Below are positions 33,651 through 41,766 of a DNA stretch of 64,000 nucleotides, piece after piece (position 1 is the stretch's first letter; each line of letters begins with the position of its first letter). Source of the stretch: Methylotenera_A sp040387515. GTDB lineage: Bacteria; Pseudomonadota; Gammaproteobacteria; Burkholderiales; Methylophilaceae. Below the pieces are notes generated by a model. That model was not told the DNA's origin and did no database searches. It saw only the letters and a program-made list of their open reading frames with translations. The stretch lies in the NCBI GenBank assembly GCA_040387515.1, contig JAZKDP010000022.1, forward strand, positions 14,015-78,014. Direction: 5' to 3'. The translations under genes were made by a program, and so were the position numbers.

Positions 33651-34526
33651 CTAATCAAGCTCGCGGTGCCGAATAATCACTTGTTGCTTTTGTTGTTTAA
33701 AATTCGCGCCACCAAAATATGCTGCAAGCTGCTCTACAAAATACACAGACCGATGTTGTCCGCCTGTGCAACCAATCGCTACCGTTAAATAACTACGATG
33801 ATCTTGATTAAAACTAGGTAGCCACTTTTCTACATAATGCTGAATATCTGCCAGCATTTCAATGACTGCGGGCTGCTTTGCCAAAAACACTTGCACAGCG
33901 GCATCCTTGCCAGTTAGTGGTTTTAACACAGCATCATAATGAGGGTTTGGCAAACTGCGCACATCAAACACAAAATCAGCATCTAATGGAATACCGTTTT
34001 TAAAACCGAATGAAGTAAATAATAAAACCAAACCCCTGCTGTTCGCATCGCCAGTATTATAGTTATCTTGCTTCAGTAAATCACGTATATGGTTGCGCAA
34101 TGCGTTGGCGCTTAAGTTACTAGTATCGATGTGATGACCAAGCTCTGCGACGCCTGCCAGCAACTCACGTTCATTCGCAATACTTTCGGGCAATGTCGTG
34201 CTCTCGTTACTTAACGGATGCTTGCGGCGCGTTTCAGAGAAACGTTTTACCAAGGTTTCAACAGCTGACTCTAGAAACCACACTTGTACTTGATTACCAT
34301 CAGATTTCAGGCCTTCAATTGCCTTTGGCAACGCTTCTAATGCGGCGCTACGACTATCAATACTAATGGCGATTTTACTGTGATTGGTGGCATTAAGATG
34401 TTGCGAAATTTGTGGCAACAATGTGGCTGGCAAGTTATCGATGCAATAAAAACTGCTGTCTTCTAATGCGCGTAGCACAATACTTTTGCCTGAGCCAGAA
34501 AGGCCTGTCACGATAATAATCTGCAT
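33651..34526 (-). CDS. rapZ: RNase adapter protein RapZ
   Basis: P-loop protein of 291 residues. Walker A is GLSGSGKS (residues 7-14); the C-terminal half contains GCTGGQHRSVYFVE, the conserved RapZ signature. In E. coli it directs RNase E to the GlmZ small RNA to set glucosamine-6-phosphate supply; in betaproteobacteria its target is less clear. Its ATG shares a base with the hprK stop (TAATG), implying translational coupling. Confidence 0.95.
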   Translation of the reverse strand: MQIIIVTGLSGSGKSIVLRALEDSSFYCIDNLPATLLPQISQHLNATNHSKIAISIDSRSAALEALPKAIEGLKSDGNQVQVWFLESAVETLVKRFSETRRKHPLSNESTTLPESIANERELLAGVAELGHHIDTSNLSANALRNHIRDLLKQDNYNTGDANSRGLVLLFTSFGFKNGIPLDADFVFDVRSLPNPHYDAVLKPLTGKDAAVQVFLAKQPAVIEMLADIQHYVEKWLPSFNQDHRSYLTVAIGCTGGQHRSVYFVEQLAAYFGGANFKQQKQQVIIRHRELD

Positions 34527-35536
34527 TACTTTGTCTGCTTGCCTATTGATTTTTGGCTTGATTGTGGACTTGCTATTTGACTATCGGTCTTGTCTAAACT
34601 GGCTTTTTGCATCATTTGTCTTTGACGCTGGCTAAATTGTTTGGTTGCATTAATGCCTCTTAACAAGAGCATATGGTTTCGCACTGCAACTTCCAGCAAT
34701 ACCGCAATATTTCGGCCTGCCGCAATCGGTATATTCACTTTTGGGATATCTACTTCCAGCACACGCTCATGCTGCGTTTTAGCATTGAGCCTATCCAGCT
34801 TGAGTGGATTTAACGTATCCGCAAGCTCTAGTTGGATAATCAAATCCAAGGGCTTCGTCGGCTTAACTGCATTATCGCCAAACAATGCGCGAATATTTAA
34901 GATTCCAAGTCCACGCACTTCTAAAAAATCTTGTAATAATGCTGGGCAACGGCCTTCAATGCGTTCGGGCGATATTTTAAAAAAATCGACAATATCATCG
35001 GCCACCAAACGATGGCCACGCGTAATCAGCTCTAACGCCAACTCGCTTTTACCAATGGCCGCATTACCTTTAATCAGCACGCCAAAACCTTGCACTTCTA
35101 TAAAAACACCATGCAAACTGATGGTTTCTGCCATGGCAAGCTTCAAATAATGGCTTAATAAATCCATTAACTGCGGACTTTGCATGGTGGAGGTAAATAA
35201 TGGAATGCCGTGACTATTAGCCGCTAAAATCAATTCTTTAGGTGGTTTTTCACCATTAGCAACCACAACCGCAGCTAAATCGGTTGCGTATAAATTGGTA
35301 ATTGCCTGCTGCATCGCAATGATGCTCAGGCTGTTTAAATAGTCCATCTCAGCGCACCCCAACACCTGCACCCGATTAGGATGCACGAAATTAAGATGGC
35401 CGATTAAAGCCAAAGACGGCTTTGTGACTTTTTCGGAATTAAGTTGGTTATTACCGCCATCAAGCCCTGCAATCCAACGGAGTTTGAGCTTGAGGCGGGT
35501 TTCCTTGAATAACTCGGCTACGTTAATTTGAGCCAT
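34526..35536 (-). CDS. hprK: HPr kinase/phosphorylase HprK
   Basis: Bifunctional enzyme that phosphorylates and dephosphorylates HPr at Ser46. 336 residues. The P-loop GNAAIGKSELALEL lies at about 153-166 (family form is usually GESGIGKSE, so two loop residues differ), followed by GHRLVADD and the HprK signature LEVRGLGILNIRALFG. A polar C-terminal tail of about 25 residues is extra. Its usual upstream neighbour ptsN is absent: hpf lies 168 bp upstream instead. Confidence 0.95.
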   Translation of the reverse strand: MAQINVAELFKETRLKLKLRWIAGLDGGNNQLNSEKVTKPSLALIGHLNFVHPNRVQVLGCAEMDYLNSLSIIAMQQAITNLYATDLAAVVVANGEKPPKELILAANSHGIPLFTSTMQSPQLMDLLSHYLKLAMAETISLHGVFIEVQGFGVLIKGNAAIGKSELALELITRGHRLVADDIVDFFKISPERIEGRCPALLQDFLEVRGLGILNIRALFGDNAVKPTKPLDLIIQLELADTLNPLKLDRLNAKTQHERVLEVDIPKVNIPIAAGRNIAVLLEVAVRNHMLLLRGINATKQFSQRQRQMMQKASLDKTDSQIASPQSSQKSIGKQTK

Positions 35537-35704
35537 GATTAAAAATTAAACTTTCGTTGCAATACGTCGTTGCTCATAAAAAATTTTCGCTTACATATAA
35601 ACATATGCGGCGCTGTCATTTTTTATTCGCGCCTGACTAACAAGTTTAAAACTTTGCCAAATTTAAAAAACCTTGCTTGGAAACTTTAATTTTAATCTTT
35701 TAAG

Positions 35705-36049
35705 TTAGTTAAGAGTTGGATTTTCATCAACCGATTGATGCTTCACGGCACCATTGGTTTTATGATGGCTGCCCTGTTTTTCTTTGTGTTTGAGAACTTG
35801 ACGGTCTAGCTTATCCGTCAGCATATCAATCGCGCTATACATGTTCTCATCGATGCACTCAGCATGTAGATCATTGCCGGGTACGTGTAATGTAGCCTCT
35901 ACTTTTTGAGCGAGCTTTTCTACACTCATGGTAACTTTTACGTCAATCACATGATCGAAGTGATTGCGAATTCTAACGAGTTTGCTCTGCACATATTCGC
36001 GCATTGCAGGTGTAATTTCTAAGTGATGCCCAGTTAATTGTAAATTCAT
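35705..36049 (-). CDS. hpf: Ribosome hibernation promoting factor HPF
   Basis: 114-residue short-form HPF/RaiA-type protein that binds the small ribosomal subunit in resting cells. The pattern MNLQLTGHHLEITPAMREYV, with DVKVTMSVEKLAQKVEATLHV and ENMYSAIDMLTDKLDRQVLKHKEK (quoted key residues), is typical. ATG 36049 is chosen because AAGGAG lies just upstream; a longer in-frame start would add a non-conserved extension. It follows rpoN by 158 bp. Confidence 0.93.
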   Translation of the reverse strand: MNLQLTGHHLEITPAMREYVQSKLVRIRNHFDHVIDVKVTMSVEKLAQKVEATLHVPGNDLHAECIDENMYSAIDMLTDKLDRQVLKHKEKQGSHHKTNGAVKHQSVDENPTLN

Positions 36050-36207
36050 GACTTGCTCCTTATTGAAATTGTTCTTTAAGTAAAGCTTGCCAATAAGTAG
36101 CACATCTTTACTCATCGAACAATTTCAGTGTACACCTTTGGTTATTTTTTGCGAGGTGGTTTTGGCAGATTGCTTAGAATATTTTGTAAAGTTTTTGTAA
36201 AAAATGA

Positions 36208-37785
36208 CTATAGTGATTTACGTAAATTCGCAGGAGGAATGTTTAGCGACTCACGATACTTGGCGATAGTACGTCGCGCAACAATAATGCCTTGTTTTGC
36301 CAAAACATCGGTAATCTGGTTATCTGACAAAGGCTTTTTAGGCGTTTCTTCAGCCACCAGTTGTTTAATTAGCGCACGAATCGCAGTGGCCGAAGCCGAA
36401 CCGCCAGCATCGGTTGATACATGACTACCAAAGAAATATTTCAGCTCAAACACTCCTCGCGGAGTGAGCATATACTTATGCGTTGTAACGCGCGAAATGG
36501 TGGATTCATGCAACTCCAGCTCTTCTGCAATTTCACGCAATACTAGCGGACGCATGGCAATTTCACCATGCTCAAAAAAGTTACGTTGACGGTCTACAAT
36601 GGCTTGGCTCACGCGCAAAATTGTCGAAAAGCGTTGCTGGATATTTTTAATCATCCATTTGGCTTCCTGCATTTGCGTTTGCAAATATTGATTCGAGTTT
36701 TCGCGATTGCGCTTCAATATATCCGCATAAAGCTGGTTAATACGCAACTTAGGAATCACGCCATCATTTAATGTGGCGATCCAAATACCTTTTACCTTTT
36801 TAACCAGGACTTCATGCTGAATAAAATGATCGCGACTGAGTTGGGCAAAATCACTACCAGGGCGCGGATTCTGTTGCTTAATTAAGGTTTGAGCACCTTT
36901 TAATGCAACATCATCGCAACTCAGTAGTTTACGTAACTTAGCAAAATCCTTATTCGCTAATACCGCCAAATGTTGTTGGACAATGATTTTGGCAAGACTT
37001 AGAAATTCGGTTTCTTTTGGCAGCACGTTTAACTGCAACAATAAGCACTCTTGCAAATTGGTCGCGCCCAGTCCTGGCGGATCCAAATGCTGAATCAGTT
37101 TTAAAGCAGTTTCCAGTTCCAACAATTCAATTTCAAGTTCAGGCGGCAATAAGTCTGCCATGTCGGCCAACGACTCTTCCAAATAGCCATCGTCATTAAT
37201 ACTATCAATCAGCAACTGCACCAGCGTTTGATCGCGATCAGACAAAGGCATTAACTTAAGCTGACTTAATAGATGCTCGCGTAAACTTGCAGAAACTATT
37301 TCCTGGCGTGTGTAATCTCCGTCATCATCGTCACTATTATTTTGGCGACCGCCTTCATCCCAATTACTCGAACTGCCATACTCTTCGTGATTATCATCAA
37401 AGTCAGTGGCTGAAAAATCCTCACCTGCGCTCGTTATTTCTTGCTGCGCATCATTCGACTCTTGACTTTCTTGAGCGGCAGTATTGCTGACTTCTTGATA
37501 ATCTAAACTGTTAAAAGCATCTGGCTCATCCACATCGGCTGCTTGTTTACCATCAGCATCTAAAGGGTCATTATCATTATTTTTTTGCGCGGCATTATCA
37601 TCAAAACCTGCATCTGCATCACCCTCTTCGCCATCAACCAGCTCTAATAGCGGATTCTCTTGCAAAATCACATCTAGCTCTTGATTTAGCTCAAGACTAG
37701 ATAGTTGCAGCAAGCGAATAGATTGCTGCAACTGTGGCGTTAATGCCAGATTTTGCGAAATTCTAAGTTGTAAATTTTGCTTCAT
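36208..37785 (-). CDS. rpoN: RNA polymerase sigma-54 factor RpoN
   Basis: Alternative sigma factor needing AAA+ activators. 525 residues. Region I is LQLRISQNLALTPQLQQSIRLLQLSSLELNQEL (key residues, 5-37). A long acidic, Asn/Gln/Asp-rich linker at about 50-165 is larger than in E. coli (477 residues in total). The core-binding and DNA-binding domains carry the RpoN box ARRTIAKYRE (about 503-512). It lies between lptB and hpf, the conserved place. A sigma-54 activator with intact GAFTGA is encoded at 58744-60180. Confidence 0.96.
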   Translation of the reverse strand: MKQNLQLRISQNLALTPQLQQSIRLLQLSSLELNQELDVILQENPLLELVDGEEGDADAGFDDNAAQKNNDNDPLDADGKQAADVDEPDAFNSLDYQEVSNTAAQESQESNDAQQEITSAGEDFSATDFDDNHEEYGSSSNWDEGGRQNNSDDDDGDYTRQEIVSASLREHLLSQLKLMPLSDRDQTLVQLLIDSINDDGYLEESLADMADLLPPELEIELLELETALKLIQHLDPPGLGATNLQECLLLQLNVLPKETEFLSLAKIIVQQHLAVLANKDFAKLRKLLSCDDVALKGAQTLIKQQNPRPGSDFAQLSRDHFIQHEVLVKKVKGIWIATLNDGVIPKLRINQLYADILKRNRENSNQYLQTQMQEAKWMIKNIQQRFSTILRVSQAIVDRQRNFFEHGEIAMRPLVLREIAEELELHESTISRVTTHKYMLTPRGVFELKYFFGSHVSTDAGGSASATAIRALIKQLVAEETPKKPLSDNQITDVLAKQGIIVARRTIAKYRESLNIPPANLRKSL

Positions 37786-37800
37786 ATGAGTATTTTGAAA

Positions 37801-38523
37801 CTACAGCCTAAAATCTTTCCCTAAATACACTTCGCGCACCGCTTCATTATTCACAATCTCGGCAGGATGACCAGATGCAAACACTGTGCCGTCATTGACA
37901 ATATAGGCACGATCACAAATGCCCAAAGTTTCGCGCACATTATGGTCGGTTATTAATACGCCAATATTTTTACTGCTTAAAAAACGAATAATCTTTTGAA
38001 TATCCAATACGGCAATCGGATCGATGCCTGCAAAAGGCTCATCCAGCAAAATAAAGCTGGGGTTGGTGGCTAAACAGCGTGCAATCTCAACCCGTCGGCG
38101 CTCACCGCCAGACAAACTAATCGCCGTGCTGTTGCGGATATGCACGATATGCAACTCTTGCAACAAGGACTCAAGCTGTGCATGCTTTTCTTCTTCGGTT
38201 AAGTCTTGCAGCTCTAAAATGGCCATTATGTTTTCGGTTACCGTTAGCTTGCGAAAAATAGACGGCTCTTGTGGTAAATAAGCCAAGCCCATACGTGCGC
38301 GGCTGTGAATTGGCATGCGGCTTAAATCTTTGCCATTGAGCAAAATTCGCCCTGCGTCCAACATCACCAGTCCGACAATCATATAAAAACTGGTCGTCTT
38401 ACCCGCTCCATTTGGGCCAAGCAACCCAACTACTTCACCACTATTAATTTGCAGCGATATATCTTGTACCACAGTGCGTGTTTTATAGGATTTTCGTAGA
38501 TGCTCTACAACGAGTTCGCTCAT
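37801..38523 (-). CDS. lptB: LPS export ABC ATPase LptB
   Basis: ATPase that powers LPS extraction from the inner membrane with LptFG. 240 residues: Walker A GPNGAGKTT (about residues 36-44), signature LSGGERRRVEIARCLA, Walker B FILLDEPFAGIDP and switch His in LITDHNVRETL. It is 15 bp before rpoN and 20 bp after lptA. Confidence 0.97.
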   Translation of the reverse strand: MSELVVEHLRKSYKTRTVVQDISLQINSGEVVGLLGPNGAGKTTSFYMIVGLVMLDAGRILLNGKDLSRMPIHSRARMGLAYLPQEPSIFRKLTVTENIMAILELQDLTEEEKHAQLESLLQELHIVHIRNSTAISLSGGERRRVEIARCLATNPSFILLDEPFAGIDPIAVLDIQKIIRFLSSKNIGVLITDHNVRETLGICDRAYIVNDGTVFASGHPAEIVNNEAVREVYLGKDFRL

Positions 38524-38543
38524 TTTTTGAATTGTTTTTTAAA

Positions 38544-39224
38544 TTAATCGGGTTGAGGTTGAGATGTATTACTAGTCTCAGGTTTATTAGTAGACCTTAA
38601 AACTCTATCCACTCTGGGCGGCGGATTCGCGCTTGCTGGCAATTCGGACGATTTATTATTGGGATTGGCCGCAGGTTTATTTTTAGGCTGAATAATAGCT
38701 TTCACACGTCCACTTGATGAACCACCACTTTCCGATTTGGCTCCACCAATTACTTCCGCATATTCAGCATTAGCGTCGTAGCTAATGTAATCGCCATGCA
38801 CGATATCTTCACCACGTTTTACCCATGCGCGTGTATATAACTGCACTTTGTCCATGCGGCCATCATACTCAATGCGCTGGCCACTGCCTTCCATATATTC
38901 ATTCTTACCCTCCATTTTTTGCTTAAACGTGGTTGGATTGCCAGTCGACGTGCTGTGCTGAAAACCTTCTTTGTCTTCACGCACAACCAACTTATCCGCA
39001 TGAATAATCAGTGTACCCTGCGTTAAAATCACTTTGCCCGTATAGGTGCTAGTTTTTTTAGCATCATTCACCGTCACCGTATCCGCTTCAAGCTCAATCG
39101 GCTTATCTCGGTCTGCCGATTCTGCCATTGCATTTAAGCTTACGAACAGGCCTAAGCAAAAGCTCATCATTAACGCACTATTCAGTGTATTTTTAAATAC
39201 ACTGATGCGAATCAAATTACTCAT
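38544..39224 (-). CDS. lptA: LPS transport periplasmic protein LptA
   Basis: Periplasmic bridge protein that carries LPS between inner and outer membranes. About 226 residues with a signal peptide (LNSALMMSFCLGLFVSLNAMA-E), the OstA-like fold beginning KPIELEADTVTVNDAKKTSTYTG (key residues) and a Pro/Asn-rich C-terminal tail of about 50 residues. ATG 39224 has GGAG at the right distance and is preferred to the upstream in-frame ATG at 39242. Confidence 0.93.
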   Translation of the reverse strand: MSNLIRISVFKNTLNSALMMSFCLGLFVSLNAMAESADRDKPIELEADTVTVNDAKKTSTYTGKVILTQGTLIIHADKLVVREDKEGFQHSTSTGNPTTFKQKMEGKNEYMEGSGQRIEYDGRMDKVQLYTRAWVKRGEDIVHGDYISYDANAEYAEVIGGAKSESGGSSSGRVKAIIQPKNKPAANPNNKSSELPASANPPPRVDRVLRSTNKPETSNTSQPQPD

Positions 39225-39243
39225 TGTTTCTCCGCGATTCATT

Positions 39244-39975
39244 TTAATTGCTACTTTTTTGCTTTATTTTAGTTGCTTTGGTTTTTGCATCAGTCGATTT
39301 TTTGGTGCTTATTTTACTGGTTTTTGCAGGGCTAACTTTTGTTTTTACAGGCGCTTTTAAAGGGCTATTAGTTTTAGCCTTAACTTTTTTGGGCTGAACA
39401 TTTAGTGGTCGCTCGTAATGCACTTTCACACGATTCAACAAAGTCATGGTTTGCGCTTTTTTGTCATAAACCATACCAGTGGCCTTAATCACCGTTTTAG
39501 GTGCTTGTGTAATCGTCACTGGTGCGTCGGTTTTTACTATATCCTGTTTAGGCAAAATCAATAACCTTTCGGTTAACAATTGCATCTCACCTTTGCCCTC
39601 AAACGCTTGGCGCACCACTTTTACATTATCAACCAACTCCACTTGTTCGCCATTACTCGAAATATAACCACGCAAACCTTCAATTTGCGTGTACGGTTTA
39701 TCAGTCGTATATTGCGTAAAACGCGGCCGTTGCAACACGGTACTATCATCATCTGGATAATGCAGCATTTCCGTTGCCGCCAATATATATTTCACTTTGC
39801 CAAATGTATCTGTTTGCGTAGTTACAAAGTTGTGCATGGTGTAATCGGGGTCATGTCGGTTACTACCATCAATTTTAGGGCCTTGTTGCTCTACCGTCTG
39901 GTTAATCCAGAATGTCAGCAAAGCCAGTAATACAGCTAGAACTAACGGGAAAAACAAAGCAGAACGGGTTAACAT
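39244..39975 (-). CDS. lptC: LPS export protein LptC with long basic tail
   Basis: Single-pass inner-membrane protein that passes LPS from LptBFG to LptA. About 243 residues: an N-terminal helix (about 6-24), then the LptC beta-jellyroll (PDYTMHNFVTTQTD..., LRGYISSNGEQVELVDNVKVVRQ, key residues), and a tail of about 55 residues very rich in Lys, Thr, Ala and Ser. LptC is normally about 190 residues, so the tail is unusual. ATG 39975 is taken; TTG 39990 is an alternative. Confidence 0.9.
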   Translation of the reverse strand: MLTRSALFFPLVLAVLLALLTFWINQTVEQQGPKIDGSNRHDPDYTMHNFVTTQTDTFGKVKYILAATEMLHYPDDDSTVLQRPRFTQYTTDKPYTQIEGLRGYISSNGEQVELVDNVKVVRQAFEGKGEMQLLTERLLILPKQDIVKTDAPVTITQAPKTVIKATGMVYDKKAQTMTLLNRVKVHYERPLNVQPKKVKAKTNSPLKAPVKTKVSPAKTSKISTKKSTDAKTKATKIKQKSSN

Positions 39976-39996
39976 GCTATTGATTAACAACCATTA

Positions 39997-40575
39997 TCAA
40001 GCAAAAAACGGCGCCATTTGTTCATCCAATGTACCTTGCGCTTGCATAATCAGTTCGCACAATTCACGTACTGCACCGCGCCCACCGCCTCTTTGCGTGG
40101 TGTAATGCGCGCGTTTTTTAACTGATTCTGGCGCAGCTGGCACCGTCACGGCCAAGCCGCATCGCAGCATTGGCGGTACGTCTACTACGTCATCACCCAT
40201 AAATGCAGCTTCTTCAGCCGTAATATTCAGCTTGGTAATCAAGTCATTAAACGCGGCCAACTTATCTTCTACGCCTTGATAAAAATGTGCAATGCCTGTG
40301 CTTTCTGAACGTTTTGTTACCACATCAGAGGTGCGGCCAGTAATAATCGCCATTTGCACGCCAGTTTTTTTAAGCAATTTCATTCCCAAACCATCATGCG
40401 AATGAAAGGTCTTATATTCTTGGCCATCATCGCCAATGGTCAATCCGCCATCGGTCATCACGCCATCTACATCGAAAACCACTACTTTGATTTTTTTTGC
40501 GCGCGCTAAAACTTCAGGTGATACATTAGTTGCAAATCCAGTAGAGGCAAATTCAGACAAGTTAATTTCAGACAT
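39997..40575 (-). CDS. kdsC: KDO-8-phosphate phosphatase KdsC
   Basis: HAD phosphatase releasing KDO for the LPS inner core. 192 residues with the nucleophile motif VFDVDGVMTDG (about residues 33-43), the ITGRTS motif II and FMGDDVVDVP motif IV. The start ATG overlaps the kdsD stop by one base, implying coupling. It precedes lptC-lptA-lptB, the usual cluster. Confidence 0.95.
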   Translation of the reverse strand: MSEINLSEFASTGFATNVSPEVLARAKKIKVVVFDVDGVMTDGGLTIGDDGQEYKTFHSHDGLGMKLLKKTGVQMAIITGRTSDVVTKRSESTGIAHFYQGVEDKLAAFNDLITKLNITAEEAAFMGDDVVDVPPMLRCGLAVTVPAAPESVKKRAHYTTQRGGGRGAVRELCELIMQAQGTLDEQMAPFFA

Positions 40576-41594
40576 TAAACGACTTTCGCTTTCAATAAAT
40601 CGTGCATATTAAATGCACCCACAAGTTTACCTGCATCATCAATCACTAGCAGACCATTAATTTTTTTCACTTCCATCAATTCAACCGCTTCCACTGCCAG
40701 TTGATTCGCACTAATCGTATTGGGACTGCCATGCATCACGTCAATTATTTTGGCAGTATTTGCATGTGTGCCGTTGGCAAAGGCGCGGCGTAAATCACCA
40801 TCGGTAAAAATACCAATCGGCTTATTTTGAGCATCAACAATCGCCGTTAGGCCGAGTCCTTTTTGCGTCATTTCAGTCAGCGCAGCTGACAACATTGCTT
40901 CTGCAGCAACAGATGGAATGGCATCACCAACACGCATCACGTCTTTTACACGTGTCAGCAGTTTTCTACCAATGCTTCCGCCAGGATGTGAACGCGCGAA
41001 ATCTTCGGCGGTAAAATCGCGACAATTTAACACACAAACCGCTAATGCATCACCCAAAGCCAATGCAGCCGTTGTGCTAGCCGTAGGCGACAAGCCCAAT
41101 GGGCAGGCCTCTTGCGTTACTTCCGCACTTAAATGCACATCCGACTCTTTGGCCAAAGTTGAATTTGGGGCGCCTGTAATACTGATTACTTTTGCGCCCA
41201 AACGTTTGATGGTCGGCAAAATATTTAATAGCTCGTCACTTTCACCAGAATTAGAAAGCGCAATCACTACATCACCATCGGTAATCATACCAAGGTCGCC
41301 ATGGCTGGCCTCTGCTGGATGCATAAAAAATGCTGGCGTGCCCGTGCTGGCAAGGGTGGCTGCAATTTTTCCGCCAATGTGCCCAGATTTACCCATGCCG
41401 CTCACCACAACACGGCCTTTGCATTGTAAAATAAGTTTTACGGCTTCTTCAAAATTGACGTCTAAGCGATTAGCCAACAGTGTAATTTCATGCGCCTCTA
41501 TAGCCAGCACGTTGCGCGCTAGCTGCAAAGTTGTGTGCTGATTAGATACTTGCGGCGTGTGGCCACGGTCTGATTGCAGTAATGTAGGTGACAT
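40575..41594 (-). CDS. kdsD: Arabinose-5-phosphate isomerase KdsD
   Basis: Converts ribulose-5-phosphate to arabinose-5-phosphate, first step to KDO. 339 residues: a SIS domain (GMGKSGHIGGKIAATLASTG about 65-84, HPAEASHGDLGM about 96-107) and two CBS domains in the C-terminal half. First gene of the kdsD-kdsC-lptCAB-rpoN-hpf series, divergent from the antiporter gene. Confidence 0.96.
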   Translation of the reverse strand: MSPTLLQSDRGHTPQVSNQHTTLQLARNVLAIEAHEITLLANRLDVNFEEAVKLILQCKGRVVVSGMGKSGHIGGKIAATLASTGTPAFFMHPAEASHGDLGMITDGDVVIALSNSGESDELLNILPTIKRLGAKVISITGAPNSTLAKESDVHLSAEVTQEACPLGLSPTASTTAALALGDALAVCVLNCRDFTAEDFARSHPGGSIGRKLLTRVKDVMRVGDAIPSVAAEAMLSAALTEMTQKGLGLTAIVDAQNKPIGIFTDGDLRRAFANGTHANTAKIIDVMHGSPNTISANQLAVEAVELMEVKKINGLLVIDDAGKLVGAFNMHDLLKAKVV

Positions 41595-41641
41595 AATTGG
41601 TTAGTATAAAAGGGAAACCGCGACTAATAAAGTAAAATAGC

Positions 41642-41660
41642 CTGTTTTCGTGTAAAACAG
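41642..41660. repeat. Small dyad in the kdsD-antiporter divergent region
   Basis: CTGTTTT (41642-41648) and AAAACAG (41654-41660) flank CGTGT in the 172-bp region between the divergent starts. A regulatory site is possible; a 7-bp dyad alone is weak evidence. Confidence 0.3.
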
Positions 41661-41766
41661 TAAAAGTAGGCACAATTTTTGCGTAACTGCATTAAATAAA
41701 CCATGCTAATTAGGCCATTAGTCTTTCTTAATAATTATAAATAAAAGCAATTTGATAAAAACCTAA

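Noticed and set aside
40918..41541. Plus-strand open frame of 207 codons
   Set aside because: Antisense of kdsD SIS domain; no independent support.
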